From NCBI GenBank assembly GCA_003194525.1, contig NBIV01000151.1, forward strand, positions 124,001 to 188,000: a stretch of DNA of 64,000 nt, written 5' to 3'. Shown here piece by piece: positions 9,611 through 20,257 of the stretch. Position 1 is the first letter of the stretch. The number at the start of each line of letters is the position of its first letter. Position numbers and translations under genes: made by a program. This stretch comes from Gracilariopsis chorda (Eukaryota > Rhodophyta > Florideophyceae > Gracilariales > Gracilariaceae). Below the pieces are notes generated by a model, which ran no database searches, was not told the DNA's origin, and saw only the letters and a program-made list of their open reading frames with translations.

Positions 9611-11908
9611 ATGCACGGAACCGGAGAAGAGCTTATTGATGCTTATCTTGCAGTTCTTGATGACTACGCAGCGACGAGGCAAATTTTGGATGAGCCGAGA
9701 AGCTTGAAGCACACCGACTTTGTGGAGTTCGCGGTACAAAGTCGCAACGTTCATGACTCTGCCAAGAAAATGTTTCTCACTCTCATTGGACCGGATTACA
9801 TCTCGTATTCGGACCCCGAGCTCCGCAACATGTCTTTCACAGGCCCTCCACGTCAACCCTATCTTATGGCAAGAGTGGTGGACGTAAAGGACCGTAAAGA
9901 ATACAGGCGTGTAAAGGACTTTTGGAAGGTTTATTGTAAAAGGGAAGGGCTTAAAGGAATTCCCCGTAACGTGTTGCTATCTGTCTTTTGCAAGTCCCGT
10001 GTTCTGGGAGCAACCAAGAAATCTTCCGCTTTCCAGACGGATCCTTGCACCGACTTTGAAATGGTCATTGGGTTGTCTATGGTGCAACAGAATGCCGTGG
10101 ATAAGAAAGGAAGTGGTAGGAAGAGGAAAAGGGGCATAGCAGTTAAGAAGTTCTTGAAAGTGAGTTTGTCGGACAAGACCCAGAGTCAGAGAGTCGGGTA
10201 TGGTGTGCAGCTGGTGACCAGGGCTTGGGATTGTTTCGCCCAATTCTTCGGGTTTCCCAACGTTGAGGTTATGATCTTGCCTTACATTCGACTCGACTAT
10301 ATCAGTGTAGTCTTCACCGATACCGCATAACGCTTCATGGGCTTCCAACACAAAGATTGTTCCAAACAGTTTGTGGGGGAGAAGAACGTCACCACCGTAG
10401 AAGAAAACGTTACCAAATGGCCATGGAATCGGCCGGACCCAGTGGATACAGCGCTTCGCCTTTGTGCCAAAGAATACCTTGGTGACCTTTGCAATGTGGT
10501 GGTACAAGAGAAACTGTTCGACATCTCTGCTCCCAGCAAATGGGATGCCCTCAAAAGGTTCATCATCACGAGAACGAGACTTTTCCCTCTGCGGTTTGAG
10601 AACTTTAATGAATCTCTTGTCACTACGGTTCAAGAGGCCATAAAGCCTCTGAAGCTCATTGCATTGCATCAAAGCAATGTCAAAGTACATCAAGCTGTGA
10701 AACCAGAGCCCGCAGAAGACGTTGACATCATTATGGAGCCGGTAGAAACTGGTACGGCTGGTGGTGGGAACGAACGTGCTGAGCGTGTGGAAGGTGGTGA
10801 TCAGGGTGAGTTGGAAGAAGTGGAAGAGATAGAGATGGTAGAGGATGCGGAACGTGGTACTGCGGAACGTGGTACTGCACCAAAGGCCACTGAAGGACTG
10901 CAGACAACAGCTTTGTCGCAGAAATTATCGTATGATGTCGAAGGCACGGGGATTCGTGCACCACCGTACGCTACGACTTTGGATGATGTGATAGCTTACA
11001 AGTATTGTGAGAAGGAGATGTCCCGCAACTTCCGTCTCCACAACTTCAAGTTCGAAAATCTCATTGAAGTTGACGACAACAAGTCTGGCGAAAGCGAGGT
11101 ATCTATTGAAGGAAGGGTACAGTTCCTGCTTTCCGATCCGCCATATGGGACTCGTTCTGAGCGTCGTTTGGAGAACAGCGAACACGATATTCTGACAGAG
11201 AAGGGCATGAGCAGGTCAGAGAGGAGGTCGTCAAAGCTTTTACGTCCTGGTGGACATATTATACAGTTCTGCTCATGGGGTCAGGTACCGTTGTGGCGGG
11301 ATGTGCTACGGAAAGTTACCTAAATGGATGACTCTGATAAGAAGCGTTTCTCCTTTGTCGTCGACGAACAGTCCCTCCATTTCGTACGGTCTTTTGGTAA
11401 TACGACAGGTAACATTGGGAGAAGAAGTTGCCGGTTGCACCAGTCGACAGAATACGCTGTACATGCTGTTCGTTCTGGAGTTCCTTAAGCACAACAACAC
11501 CGGATGGTCAACTATGAGAACTTCAATTATGTTGCTTCACGATACCCAGCGTATCATGCAATCATGTATCAGGTGCCACCGATGTCAAATAGTGAGATGC
11601 TCATGTGGTCTGTGAAAACCCCGGATGGGAAGTATACGAGGAAGAGGGTGCGACCGGAACAGAAGTGTAGGGCACTGTTGAAAGAGCTGATTTGCAGGTT
11701 CAGTCAGACAGGAGACCTCGTGGTCGACATGTTTGCCGGAACGTTCTCGATAGCGATGGCATGCATGGAACTGCCCAAGCATCGGAAGTTTGTGGGGTGT
11801 GAACCGGACAAAGCTTGCTTTGAACACGCCAGGCATGCTGCTATTGTTCGCTTCGCTTCCATAATACGGGAAGGACACACGGATATTGAGAAGAGCCAGG
11901 AGCTTTGA
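9611..11908 (+). pseudogene. N4/N6 DNA methyltransferase, beta class
   Basis: This is one continuous reading frame from the ATG at 9,611, interrupted only by TAA codons at 10,328, 11,321 and 11,486. The first ~330 residues are unrecognised and contain a basic patch (GSGRKRKRG). A Glu-rich linker follows (10,740-10,870), then the methyltransferase. Catalytic motif IV is SDPPYGTRS (DPPY at 11,135-11,146). The SAM-binding motif comes after it: RPEQKCRALLKELI and GDLVVDMFAGTFSIAMAC (11,726-11,746). The order DPPY then FxGxx is that of beta-class enzymes in the DNA-methylase N4/N6 family, and DPPY is typical of amino-methylation of adenine, though cytosine-N4 cannot be excluded. The frame runs straight on into a SET domain after a TGA at 11,906. 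No frameshift is needed over more than 3 kb. Confidence 0.8.
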
Positions 11909-11911
11909 AAT

Positions 11912-12793
11912 ATGGCCCATTGTGTTTCCTCTGCATTCCCAATGAGAAGAAGCAGGCACACCGTGTTATGGAGGGCTGTCGACGGATTTCCACCGTACCA
12001 AATTCTTCCCCCACACCTTGTCGACTTTCTCTCCACTTTGTGGCAAAGTGAAATTCTAGGGAAGTTGGGAAGGAAGAAAGCTATGGATGGATGGCTGAGG
12101 GAGCTGCAGGAAGGAATGAATCTGGAGAAGTCTCTCTTGGCAATGGAGGCTGTGCAATATGGATTGCGAGTGGGCAAGTCTACTACTCGTCACGAAAAGG
12201 CTGGTGTTGGATTGTTTGCAACTCGTCGAATTGCTGCAGGCGAGTTAGTGTGCTATTTCTGCCGGACGTTGGTTTATCATGACTTTTCGAATCGGAAAGA
12301 AGTGCACAAGACCTACGGGGAGGGAGTCATGGGTGTGACGAAGAATCGCTTCCAGAAGTATGCCGTTGGGATAGAAGTCTACGGTCAACAGTTCCAATCA
12401 CTTCCGCATCGAAAACAGCTCACGAATTGGCATGGAAAACAAGCAAACCCCATTTAATGGGTAGTTCCTGCCCCTTTTTGTATTGCGGGGTATATCAACG
12501 ATCCAACGTACGTCGAAGGGGATAAAAAGTTAGATGCCATGGTGGATGGCCTCGTGAAAAAACGGGAGGCTAATGTGCGAATGAAACGGACACCGGGAGT
12601 GGGACGAACACCAGGGAGAATAACGGACTACAAACTTATTAAGATGGAGGCGACAGCCGACATAGAGCAAGGAGAGGAACTCTTCGCCAGATACGGTGAT
12701 ATTTATGACTGGCAAACCCATTTGAATGTGGAGGATGGAACGATAGTCATTGATTATTTTGTTGTTATAAACCTTTCTCCACAGCTTGGCTAA
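11912..12793 (+). pseudogene. SET-domain protein lysine methyltransferase
   Basis: In the same frame as the methyltransferase and separated from it by a single TGA. SET signatures occur in order: AGVGLFATRRIAAGELVCYF (near 12,200-12,262), RFQKYAVGIEV, YINDPTYV (near 12,490), a basic insert, and DIEQGEELFARYGD (near 12,660-12,705), the usual I-x-x-GEEL-x-x-YG ending. A TAA at 12,455 interrupts the frame between the first and middle motifs. No post-SET cysteine cluster is visible. SET domains transfer methyl groups to lysines, usually on histones. Direct in-frame continuity with the DNA methyltransferase suggests one fused polypeptide in the ancestor; a two-gene reading (ATG at 11,912) is also possible. 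Phycodnavirus-type small SET proteins are an alternative relative. Confidence 0.8.
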
Positions 12794-13057
12794 AGCATGT
12801 CGTTTATTATGTGACGGATGTCTAGTCCTAACTTAGGATATTATTTATTACTTTTCAGTAGGGATAGAAGATACAAAGCGATATAGATGTGACACAGAAA
12901 AGTCCATTTTCGGTACCACCGAGGATTGTATTTTCAAGATTTCACAAAAAGCAAAGATTTTTGTGGGCATCGAGTGGCGAGATTTTCCCAGAAAACACAC
13001 GGCGTGCGCCATCCTAGAGCGTCACTAGCCACTTGCGCAAGAGGTTTGACTCCAAGA

Positions 13058-13948
13058 ATGACGCCGAAGGGAAAGAAGCGAGGCCCGGCAAGGGGTGGTG
13101 CGGCGAGTGCGCCTAAGACGCGGCGAAAGGCTATTGAGGAGCGAACCGCGAGTGCAACGAAAGCGAAGTCATGTGTTCTTAGGAGCGTATTATCGGGGAG
13201 CAGGTCAGGAGAAGGTGCTTCGAAAAGAAGAGAAAGAGGTGGGGCAAAGAACGTCGGATCCGAGCGCACGACGAGTGAGCGCACGACGAGTGAGAATTGG
13301 AAGGCTGATGCCCATGCGCATATAGCAGGCGGGAGAGATTCGGTTCGGGGACAGCGATATATGCCTGGGTCGGGTGGTAGAGTGGAGGGTAAAAAGGGGT
13401 TGGTTGTTCGGAGAATGGAAGAGGGAACAGATCAGGGAGGGTTGAAAGGAATGCACCGGTCGAAGACCGAAATAAGGATGAAGATATGCCCGGAAGGAAA
13501 CAAATAGAAGAGGCGGTTGCACTGAAGAGAGGTGGGGCCCCAAAGGGAAACAGAGATGTAAGAGAGGTAAATGTCTCTTTGGAACACAGTGATGGGGACG
13601 AAGAGGATCTCATTGTGAAGGAGAGATGGACGAGAGATATGATAAACGAAGGAGTGGGACGCCGCTCTAATTTAAAGGAAACGCGAGAAGTGGAAGAAGT
13701 GGTCAGAGCGACGGATGGAATACAGGAAGCATCGAAAAGGGGAGACCGTACAAGCACACTCGTGCGGACGCGAAAGGTGCAAATGGCTGAAAACTTGGAA
13801 TGTGATAGAGGAAGCAGAACGCCGCAGAGTCTGGAAGACATGCGAGAGAGAAAATGAATTGTTCATCAGTCGCCAAGTGAACCTGCTGACGAACGAAGCC
13901 TGCCTGTCAATGTTTTGGGAGATGCAGGAAATGAGGACATCGGTGTGA
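13058..13948 (+). pseudogene. Highly charged basic protein frames
   Basis: From the ATG at 13,058 a frame of about 150 codons is extremely Lys/Arg/Gly/Ser-rich (MTPKGKKRGPARGGAASAPK...) and contains a tandem SERTT. Overlapping frames at 13,486-13,857 and 13,715-13,948 continue in a charged, helical style (REVEEVVRATDGIQEASKRG, then IEEAERRRVWKTCERENELF). I read these as one gene broken by frame changes and followed by the coiled-coil frame at 13,954. The basic N-terminus suggests nucleic-acid binding. No family is recognised, and it is on the same strand as the methyltransferase-SET frame. Confidence 0.35.
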
Positions 13949-13953
13949 TTTCT

Positions 13954-15126
13954 TGATCTTCGTCAGTTGAGAGGGTCAATATATTGAGGGCAGAACTCGG
14001 ACAGATCAAAGGGGACCACTGCAGCCTAGAGATGTCGCTGACGCAAGAGGAACTGAAGAGGATGAGAGAAGAGATAAGCGAGAAGAATATATTGATAGAT
14101 AGCTTACGGGAATGGATGAAGGAGGAAAGAGGGGAGAGAAAGGGATCTGAAGGTAAAAATGGCTTGAGAGGGCGTAGGAAGTATGTAGTTGATTTGCAAG
14201 ACAGTTTTTATGGGTTTGCCAGCGTATTATATGATAGGTTGTTGTACTATGCGAAGGTGGAGGTATCGGAGTTTTGTTTTACTTCGGAGGGTGTGGAAAG
14301 AAACTGGAAGAATCGATGCAAAGTGTTGGGGAAAGGAAGAGAGTGGAGTGTGTTTGTCGTCAGAGGAAAGGATATTGTGCCTCCATGTCCGTTTGAGATC
14401 GCGTCTGAGATGAGGTCGTACACGCTTTCGTCGCGAGGAGAAAGTAATGACCAATTGAAGTACTTGGTTGGCGTTGAGATTGAGAGGGAGAGATGGCAGT
14501 CGATTAGTGATGACGGTATGAAGGATCAATGCGTGCGGGAGGTTGTTGGGGACAGGTGTTTGAGGCAACGTATGAAGCAGAATTTGAATGATGTGATTGG
14601 GATTCGGAAGCCTGCGGCACCGGACAAAATGCTTTCGTTGCTTGGATATGACTTGATCGCCAGACGTGTGAGACCGCGAGAGGGGACGGGGCTAGACATT
14701 GAGTTGAAGAAGCAGTTAGAGGAAGCAAAGAAGAAGTTTAAGGGTGATGGGGAGGCGAAGAGCGGTAGTTTATGTTCTTGGAGGATGAGAACAATCGAGG
14801 ATCTTACGTACTCTGGATTCCAGGTTGCTGGTCGGCTGAGGGAGTTTAGTGAAGAGGACATGTACTTCAAGAACGGGGCTGCGGTGGAAATGTTGGAAGA
14901 ATTCATGGGATATGAGGTGGGGACGGAAAGGGAGGGAAAGATGGAGTACGTTGATGGGACAGTGATGCATTTGGCTCGTTTGGATGCGTGGATCGGATTT
15001 GCTTTGACAGCAATGGACACAGATATGGAGCGTGGAGGAAGAAGGAAGTTGTTATTTTCTAGTTGTACGCGGAGTATCTTCGGCTTGCAGTGGAGAAAAT
15101 ACTTGGGGTGTTGTGGGAGGAAGTGA
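13954..15126 (+). CDS. Coiled-coil hypothetical protein
   Basis: An open frame of about 385 codons following a TGA at 13,954, with no ATG at the start, so the beginning probably lies in the preceding broken frames. Residues 10-50 form a coiled coil (LTQEELKRMREEISEKNILIDSLREWMKEE). The remainder looks globular, with conserved-style stretches YVVDLQDSFYGFASVLYDRLLYY and VHMHLARL-like helices near the C-terminus. I recognise no catalytic motif. It converges on the transposase-like fragment with only about 10 bp between the two stop codons. The coiled-coil/globular layout would suit a DNA-binding or assembly factor of the cluster, but that is inference. Confidence 0.5.
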
Positions 15127-15136
15127 GAGAACTACA

Positions 15137-16383
15137 TCAAGAATAATTGGAGAATGAAGGTTGCGATGACGGTGAACCGCGTTTTATAGCTAGGAATGGG
15201 AGTACAGAAGCGAAGGTAGCGCTGTGGATACCTTCGAAACGGAAGATTGCGGAGATGGCGCGCTTAATGAGGGCCATTCTTGTTTCGCGTGGGATGTTGG
15301 AGGACGAATGTGGGATGGAGTATCCGTCGTAGGGGGAGGAAGAGGGGGAGAAGAAAGTTGGGAGGTATCCGAGTAGGTTGAGGTTTTGGGAGACAGACCC
15401 TCGGTGGAATGCGTCGTAGGGGTTGAGAAGGGTGATTTGAAGGGGGTAGGAGGTGATGGAGGAGCCGTTGAGTGAGGTTACAGACGTATCGGAGTATAAC
15501 TGGACGAGACCGACGAAAGATTCCATACCGGGTATTTTGGGGGTGTGCCAGACGATTTCATTGATGTGGCACTGCATGATGGCTTGTTTGAAGGCAGGAA
15601 CGACTTTGTTTGCAAAAGCTGCGGCCATAGGATGGGTGAAGGCGGGGGTGAAAGAGGAGGAGGGGGAAGATTGGGAGACGGGTTGGAAGAAGATGTTGTT
15701 GAAGTATGCGAGAGAAAGTTGTTGCTTCAGGACGTCTGTGGCGCGTTTTTGGAAGAGGGTTGCGGAGAAGTAGTTGTGCTCGTCGGTGAGTGTGAGAGGG
15801 AGGAAGCCGGTGGAGCTGATGCGTTCCTTGAGGAAGTGTTTTTGGAATGCGAGGTACTGCTTTGTGGAGGAGATGGACTTCTGGAAGGCTGACTTGGAGA
15901 AGTCCGGGTGGTTGAGAAAGGAGATGAGTTCGTCAGCTTTGCGTGTGCTGAAGGAGGAGGCGATGGAGGAGATGCAGAGGGCAAGTTGCTCGAGATGGGG
16001 GTTGTTGAGCAGAGGGGAGGGGGATTGGGACGAGGTATGGGGAGGTGGGTTTGAGGAGGAGACTGAACAGAGGGCGTGACTGGCCATGTGGTTTGCGTCT
16101 TGTGTTTGGAGGAAAGGGAGGCCTGTTGGATGTGATAGGGTTCATCTTCGGCGAGGGGGATGTTTTCGGAGGGGCGGTGTGAGGGAGTGGGAGGAGGAAT
16201 GGTGGAGAGGTTTGGAACGGATTTTCGTTGCTTGGTCCTTGGAGGGAACTGGACGGGAGCGTTGGCGGAGGACGAAGGGCGTTTGTCGGGGGTGAGTCGA
16301 TGAAGGCACCTGCGTTGGTTACTCTGGAGAGAGAACGCGGTGTGGCCATAGAAGGTGCAACAGGGATGGCAACAGGGTATCAT
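15137..16383 (-). mobile_element. Plavaka/KDZ-like DNA transposase fragment
   Basis: Two minus-strand frames joined by a frame change near 16,000-16,090. The first starts at the ATG at 16,383 with a Cys/His cluster (CCHPCC...GHTAF...RRCLHRL), resembling the N-terminal zinc finger of such transposases, then a long Pro/Ser linker. The second is helical, followed by VQLYSDTSVTSLNG, SYPLQITLLNPYDA and LNLLGYLPTFF. The pattern 'x-LYSD-x6-G...YP...-T-L-N-P...LLGYLP' is the one I associate with the RNase H-like core of Plavaka/KDZ and CACTA-type transposases. The protein stops soon after, so the C-terminal half of the core is missing. The truncation point abuts the stop of the convergent coiled-coil gene. 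No terminal inverted repeat was found. Confidence 0.5.
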
Positions 16384-17440
16384 GGCGGGGGAAGGAGAAC
16401 GGAGAACGGGATGCTTGGAAACAGAGAAGGGAGGGTGGTGGCGGAGTGGGATATCGGGGAGCGTAATATTATGGCGCACGTAGATGAGGTGGTGCACGTG
16501 ATGCAGAGCGTCTTTTCGTAGGGCGTGGGGTAGAGCATGCGATGCAAGGAGCAGGTCGGGCAACGGGTGATAGAAAGCCAAAGCTATTTGGTTATTTAAA
16601 CGCTATGTATCTATTCTATCTACTCTATCTACTCTATTTTGCTATTTGAAGGGGCACTCGCTCAGAACCGGTAAGATGTGGATTCCACGTGCACCTGAGA
16701 GGGTAGCTATTAGTGGAGTCTGGCGCTAGTTTTACCTCCAAAGAAACTGGAAAATGTCTAGTATACTGCTAGTCTTTTGTCCCAAGCAAACTAGCTCTGT
16801 GCTATGTATGGAATTATTTTGAGAAATTTGATTCATTCAAAATTGGGTTTGAAGACTCGTTATTCGTTTATTTTAATTCTTTGCCTTTTGAATGCCATAC
16901 TAGCATAACGAGAACACCGACGATATCTCCAAAGCATAGCCTCAGACTTGGTTTATCAAAAATGCTACTAGACATCAGATGTGAACGGTAATGTCACTCT
17001 CCACATGTCAAAACATTGCCGCCAGCGGCATATAATTGAGAGTTTTATCATTAGCATCATGATACCGTAATGAATGAATTTCGTAAGCATCATGACACGG
17101 TAATGGATCGGTCACACGCTGGATAGCATAAAAGAGTTAAAGCTTTCGTTTTCTCTGCGGAAGAGGGCCTTGTTTGTTGTTGCCTGCTATAGCTTCTGCT
17201 TGCTGTGTCTCCCCATTGCCCGCTGCTGCTCGCTGTTGTTCGCTGTTGATCGCTATTTCTGGCCACTGCTCGCCGCTGCTCGCTGGTGCTCGCCTCTGCT
17301 CGCCTTTGTTCGCCGGTGCTCGCCGTATATGCCTGTCTACGCTCTCTGTTGCTCAAGCGGAGGTTGGATGCGTTTAGCATCGGTTAGCATCGGTTAGCAT
17401 TGGTGATTGACTTCTGTTGGGTGTGTTCTGATGATTATTG
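16384..17440. other. Non-coding stretch with simple repeats
   Basis: No gene is recognised. It contains a CTAT/CTACT microsatellite at about 16,608-16,642 and two near-copies of a 21-bp string (catcatga-accgtaatg type) at 17,055-17,105. An imperfect array of CTGCTCGC-like units lies at 17,215-17,325. Three copies of a 10-bp unit (TTAGCATCGG) lie at about 17,376-17,402. The open frames over the CTGCTCGC array are artefacts of the repeat. Confidence 0.6.
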
Positions 17441-18150
17441 ATGTTTAAACCTTTTTTTTTCGGTACACAGCCGCCGCCTCTGCCACCTGTGCGTTCACGT
17501 ACTGTACCTGGCGGACTCCACACCGAACAAACAACAACTTCTGAACTTTGACGAACACGAAGGGCGCCCGTGCCTGGTGCACTACATATAGTATCATCTC
17601 ATGAGCGAGTGCACCAGCGTAGAATTCACCCAAGAGCACTTCCAAGGCATGCGAATCTAGCTGCATTGTCGCACAGAACTGTGCCGATCGTCGAATGGAA
17701 GAAATATTAGTCGCAAGGCAGCCTCTAATGGTATGGGAGGGGAGTTGAAAGCAAAATATAACTTCATTGCTCTGATTAGAGGCCTTTCCTTTCAAAAGAC
17801 TGACATGATGTCGAGAATCATTCTCCCGAAGGGGGGTATATGCAACCTCAAGACCCCAAACCAGTAACACTGCCAAGGGAAATCGAACTCACCTTCCCAC
17901 CTTCGGTCTCGTTCGTTCGTCTACCTTCCGACCATCGAATTATGATCACCCACAAGGAAAGGTTTAGAAAAAGGAATGGCATTCGGAAGCCTTCGAAGGA
18001 AAAAGAGCGCGATGGTTCTTTTCGGCGTTCGAAGTCTTAGCTGGGCACATCCCAATCCGGCTGCATGCTCAAGCGTTCATCGACAATGCCGAGGATGAGC
18101 TTGAAGACTTGTATGTGTGGCCACGACAACTTTGACCACCAGATCCCGTC
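17440..18150. other. Degraded stretch upstream of thiolase relic
   Basis: The plus strand may hold the N-terminal half of the thiolase relic in broken form, but I cannot align it convincingly. An open minus-strand frame at 17,445-17,876 has no recognised motif. I treat the stretch as uninterpreted. Confidence 0.35.
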
Positions 18151-18890
18151 GTGCGTTATTCCGGGATGCACGAAATCGCTGATGAAATGCGTATATGTGG
18201 GGTGTATTTCCTCACAGAAGTGCACCCTACACTTCACCTCGACATCTTCACGGTCACGAGCAGCATTGGAACTTCGAATTTCCATTCAAAAGTATTGGCA
18301 GTCATTGTGAGCGAAGGTGGAAAGGATGTATGTCTATAAAGAGATGAAGAATGCTTCCGCACTGATATGTAAACTATAGAGCCATTTTCAGCACCTTTCA
18401 TCAAAGACGAGAGCTGTACGATAACCACAGTAAATGCGTCCGGATTGAACGATGGTGCGACGGCGTTGGTGCTTGTCAGCAGATCAAAAGCAGTTAAAAT
18501 CGGTTTATCAGTTTTGCCCATTATTAGTGGGTTTGCGGCGCTTTTTTGAAATCAGAAAACTTTACCACAGCACCATCATTATCTATTCCAAGAGCATTGA
18601 AATGCCCTAGTAGGTGCATGGACGGATTTGGTGTGTTTGAATTGGACAACGCATTTTGTGTGGTGGCTTCGGCAAACTCGATGCTTCTGGCACTACCGGA
18701 AGAAAATGTGAACCTCTTTGGAGGCGCAGTTAGCTTAGGACACCCAGTAGGTTGTAGCGGAGCACTAAGTGTAGTTAAATTTCTCAGCGTTCTGAAACAT
18801 ACGAATTCTCGAGTGGGGATGGCTGGTATATGTAATGGTGGAAATGTATCTACAGCAAAGGTGTTTGAGAGTACGTCTCATACGAAATAA
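18151..18890 (+). pseudogene. Thiolase (acetyl-CoA acetyltransferase) relic
   Basis: Thiolase catalyses CoA-dependent Claisen condensation or cleavage in acyl-CoA metabolism. The relic reads GGKDVCL, stop, RDEECFRTDM, stop, TIEPFSAPFIKDES. TTVNASGLNDGATALVLVSRSKA follows, equivalent to the thiolase motif with NASG-NDGA. After a frame change near 18,540 come DGFGVFELDNAFCVVASANSML, VNLFGGAVSLGHPVGCSGA (the catalytic His is in GHP) and AGICNGGN at the second catalytic Cys. NEAF has become DNAF. Two in-frame stops and one frame change show it is dead. The N-terminal half with the nucleophilic Cys is not recognisable. It covers roughly the C-terminal 55 percent of the family's ~400 residues. Confidence 0.8.
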
Positions 18891-19299
18891 ACCGTCGGAT
18901 ACGTTAGCTCATTAAAAACAGAAAAACAGCCCTTCAAAAACTCCCAAATGATCGATAGAGAGGCCTAAACATTGCTAGATCCAGATCTCCCTCTCGATTT
19001 CGATTCGTGAGCACGTCATTAGTTACCACAGCAGAGAAGCATTCAGTATTCTTAAAAGTGAATGGGCAGAACGATACTGTTGTGCGCCATACTGTGTGAA
19101 ATTTAACAGAATCCCGTGGCAATGAGAATGCTAGTCAGAGACCTTTTCTGTCTTGGCAGTAAGGATGGAAGAACAAATGTCCCACTCTCAGCTCTTGGTG
19201 GGGTTGCTCCTTCAAGAAATGGAGCCCATCCGCAATACGGCTCGAAGGGGCGATACAAAGTTGTACCATACTGCGCGAATGCAAATCGTCGCAATCCAC

Positions 19300-19565
19300 A
19301 CTCGTGAACACCACGTACTTTAGCACCCCTTGCGAAATCTCAGTCACCACATTAAACGGCCCATCCTCATCCAGAGAAGCAGGCTGTGCGTCCGTGTTCT
19401 CTGCACAAAACCGACACACACGCGTATGATTATCGCCTAGAACCATGACAATAGCCGTGCCACCATTTCAGCATTCGCCAATGGTAGGAGAAGCCGCTTC
19501 CTCATACAATTTGTGTAAACGTCGGGATCGAAGATATGTTTTCAGCTCACCATGTTTTGAGTGCA
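19300..19565 (-). pseudogene. Lipoyl synthase (LipA/LIAS) relic
   Basis: Lipoyl synthase is a radical SAM enzyme that inserts sulfur into octanoyl groups in mitochondria or plastids. The minus strand reads LKTYLRSRRLHKLYEEAASPTIGEC, a TGA in place of the usual Trp, then NGGTAIVMVLGDNHTRVCRFC, DEDGPFNVVTEISQ and KYVVFTSVDCDDL. These match the N-terminal third of LipA in order. The auxiliary-cluster cysteines (normally C...C...C before NGGTAT) are partly lost, and the radical SAM CTRGCRFC motif has become HTRVCRFC. It is therefore inactive and truncated. Downstream sequence no longer follows the family. Confidence 0.75.
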
Positions 19566-19569
19566 ATAC

Positions 19570-20256
19570 CTACGTGTGTGGCGTGAGTACGCGGAACCAC
19601 TTTGGGCATGTAGTGGGCTGTGGCGCTCCGACCAACGGTGAGCAAGGCGTGGCGGTGGTGGTTGGATCAATTCGTGTGCGTCACTTAACGACGCGTGACT
19701 TGCGGTAAAGTGGCCATGCAGGAAGAAAAGCAGCAACGTACTTCATGACGCTATACTCCCAAAGACGCCCATGTTGGCTCAAGATGCGCTTCGTGCTTTC
19801 TGCCTTGAAGGCAACACCGGGCGTACCGTGGGTGCTTTCGAAGGTATCTTCGGTAGTCGCAGATCGTAGCACTTCGAAAATGGTCACCTGCCCACTCCTC
19901 CACACACAGCTATTTGCTCATTTTACGTCTGAATTTGAGCGCAGTTCTTCCCGCGCCTCCTTGCTGCCGCGACTCTGCCCAGCCACGTTGGCACGCGAGC
20001 ACGTCACTATGACGGCGCGCCATTCGTCGGCGATTACCGCCCCTGCCGCGCCGCCACGGAATTCTATGGCACGGTAGTGCCGGTACATAAGCGCGTGTAA
20101 ACTTCGGACAATAACGTCTACTCGGCCGCATTCCGCAGACATTTCTGCGATTATGGACCAAAAAAGCAGGCGTGGCAAGCAAAGTCTCGATGGCTTTTGT
20201 CAGCTCTTTGGAGAAGTTTAAAACCATTTGAGCTTAAAGCGGTCACAATGCGATAG
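19570..20256. other. No recognised gene
   Basis: Open minus-strand stretches at 19,681-19,905 and 19,918-20,178 carry no motif I know. The segment 19,960-20,060 is locally GC-rich. Nothing else is supported. Confidence 0.5.
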
Positions 20257-20257
20257 T

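Noticed and set aside
9611-12812. Genome-wide reassignment of TAA/TAG to glutamine
   Set aside because: Attractive for the methyltransferase-SET frame, but the P4-ATPase relic has TAA at an invariant Tyr, and many plainly dead genes in the window also carry frameshifts. Simple decay is enough.
5368-16383. Endogenised giant virus
   Set aside because: A SET protein and a DNA methyltransferase occur in phycodnaviruses, but there is no capsid, polymerase, packaging ATPase or other viral hallmark, and the transposase fragment points elsewhere.
17090-17400. Open frames over the CTGCTCGC array
   Set aside because: The frames are open on both strands only because of the simple repeat; the translations are monotonous.
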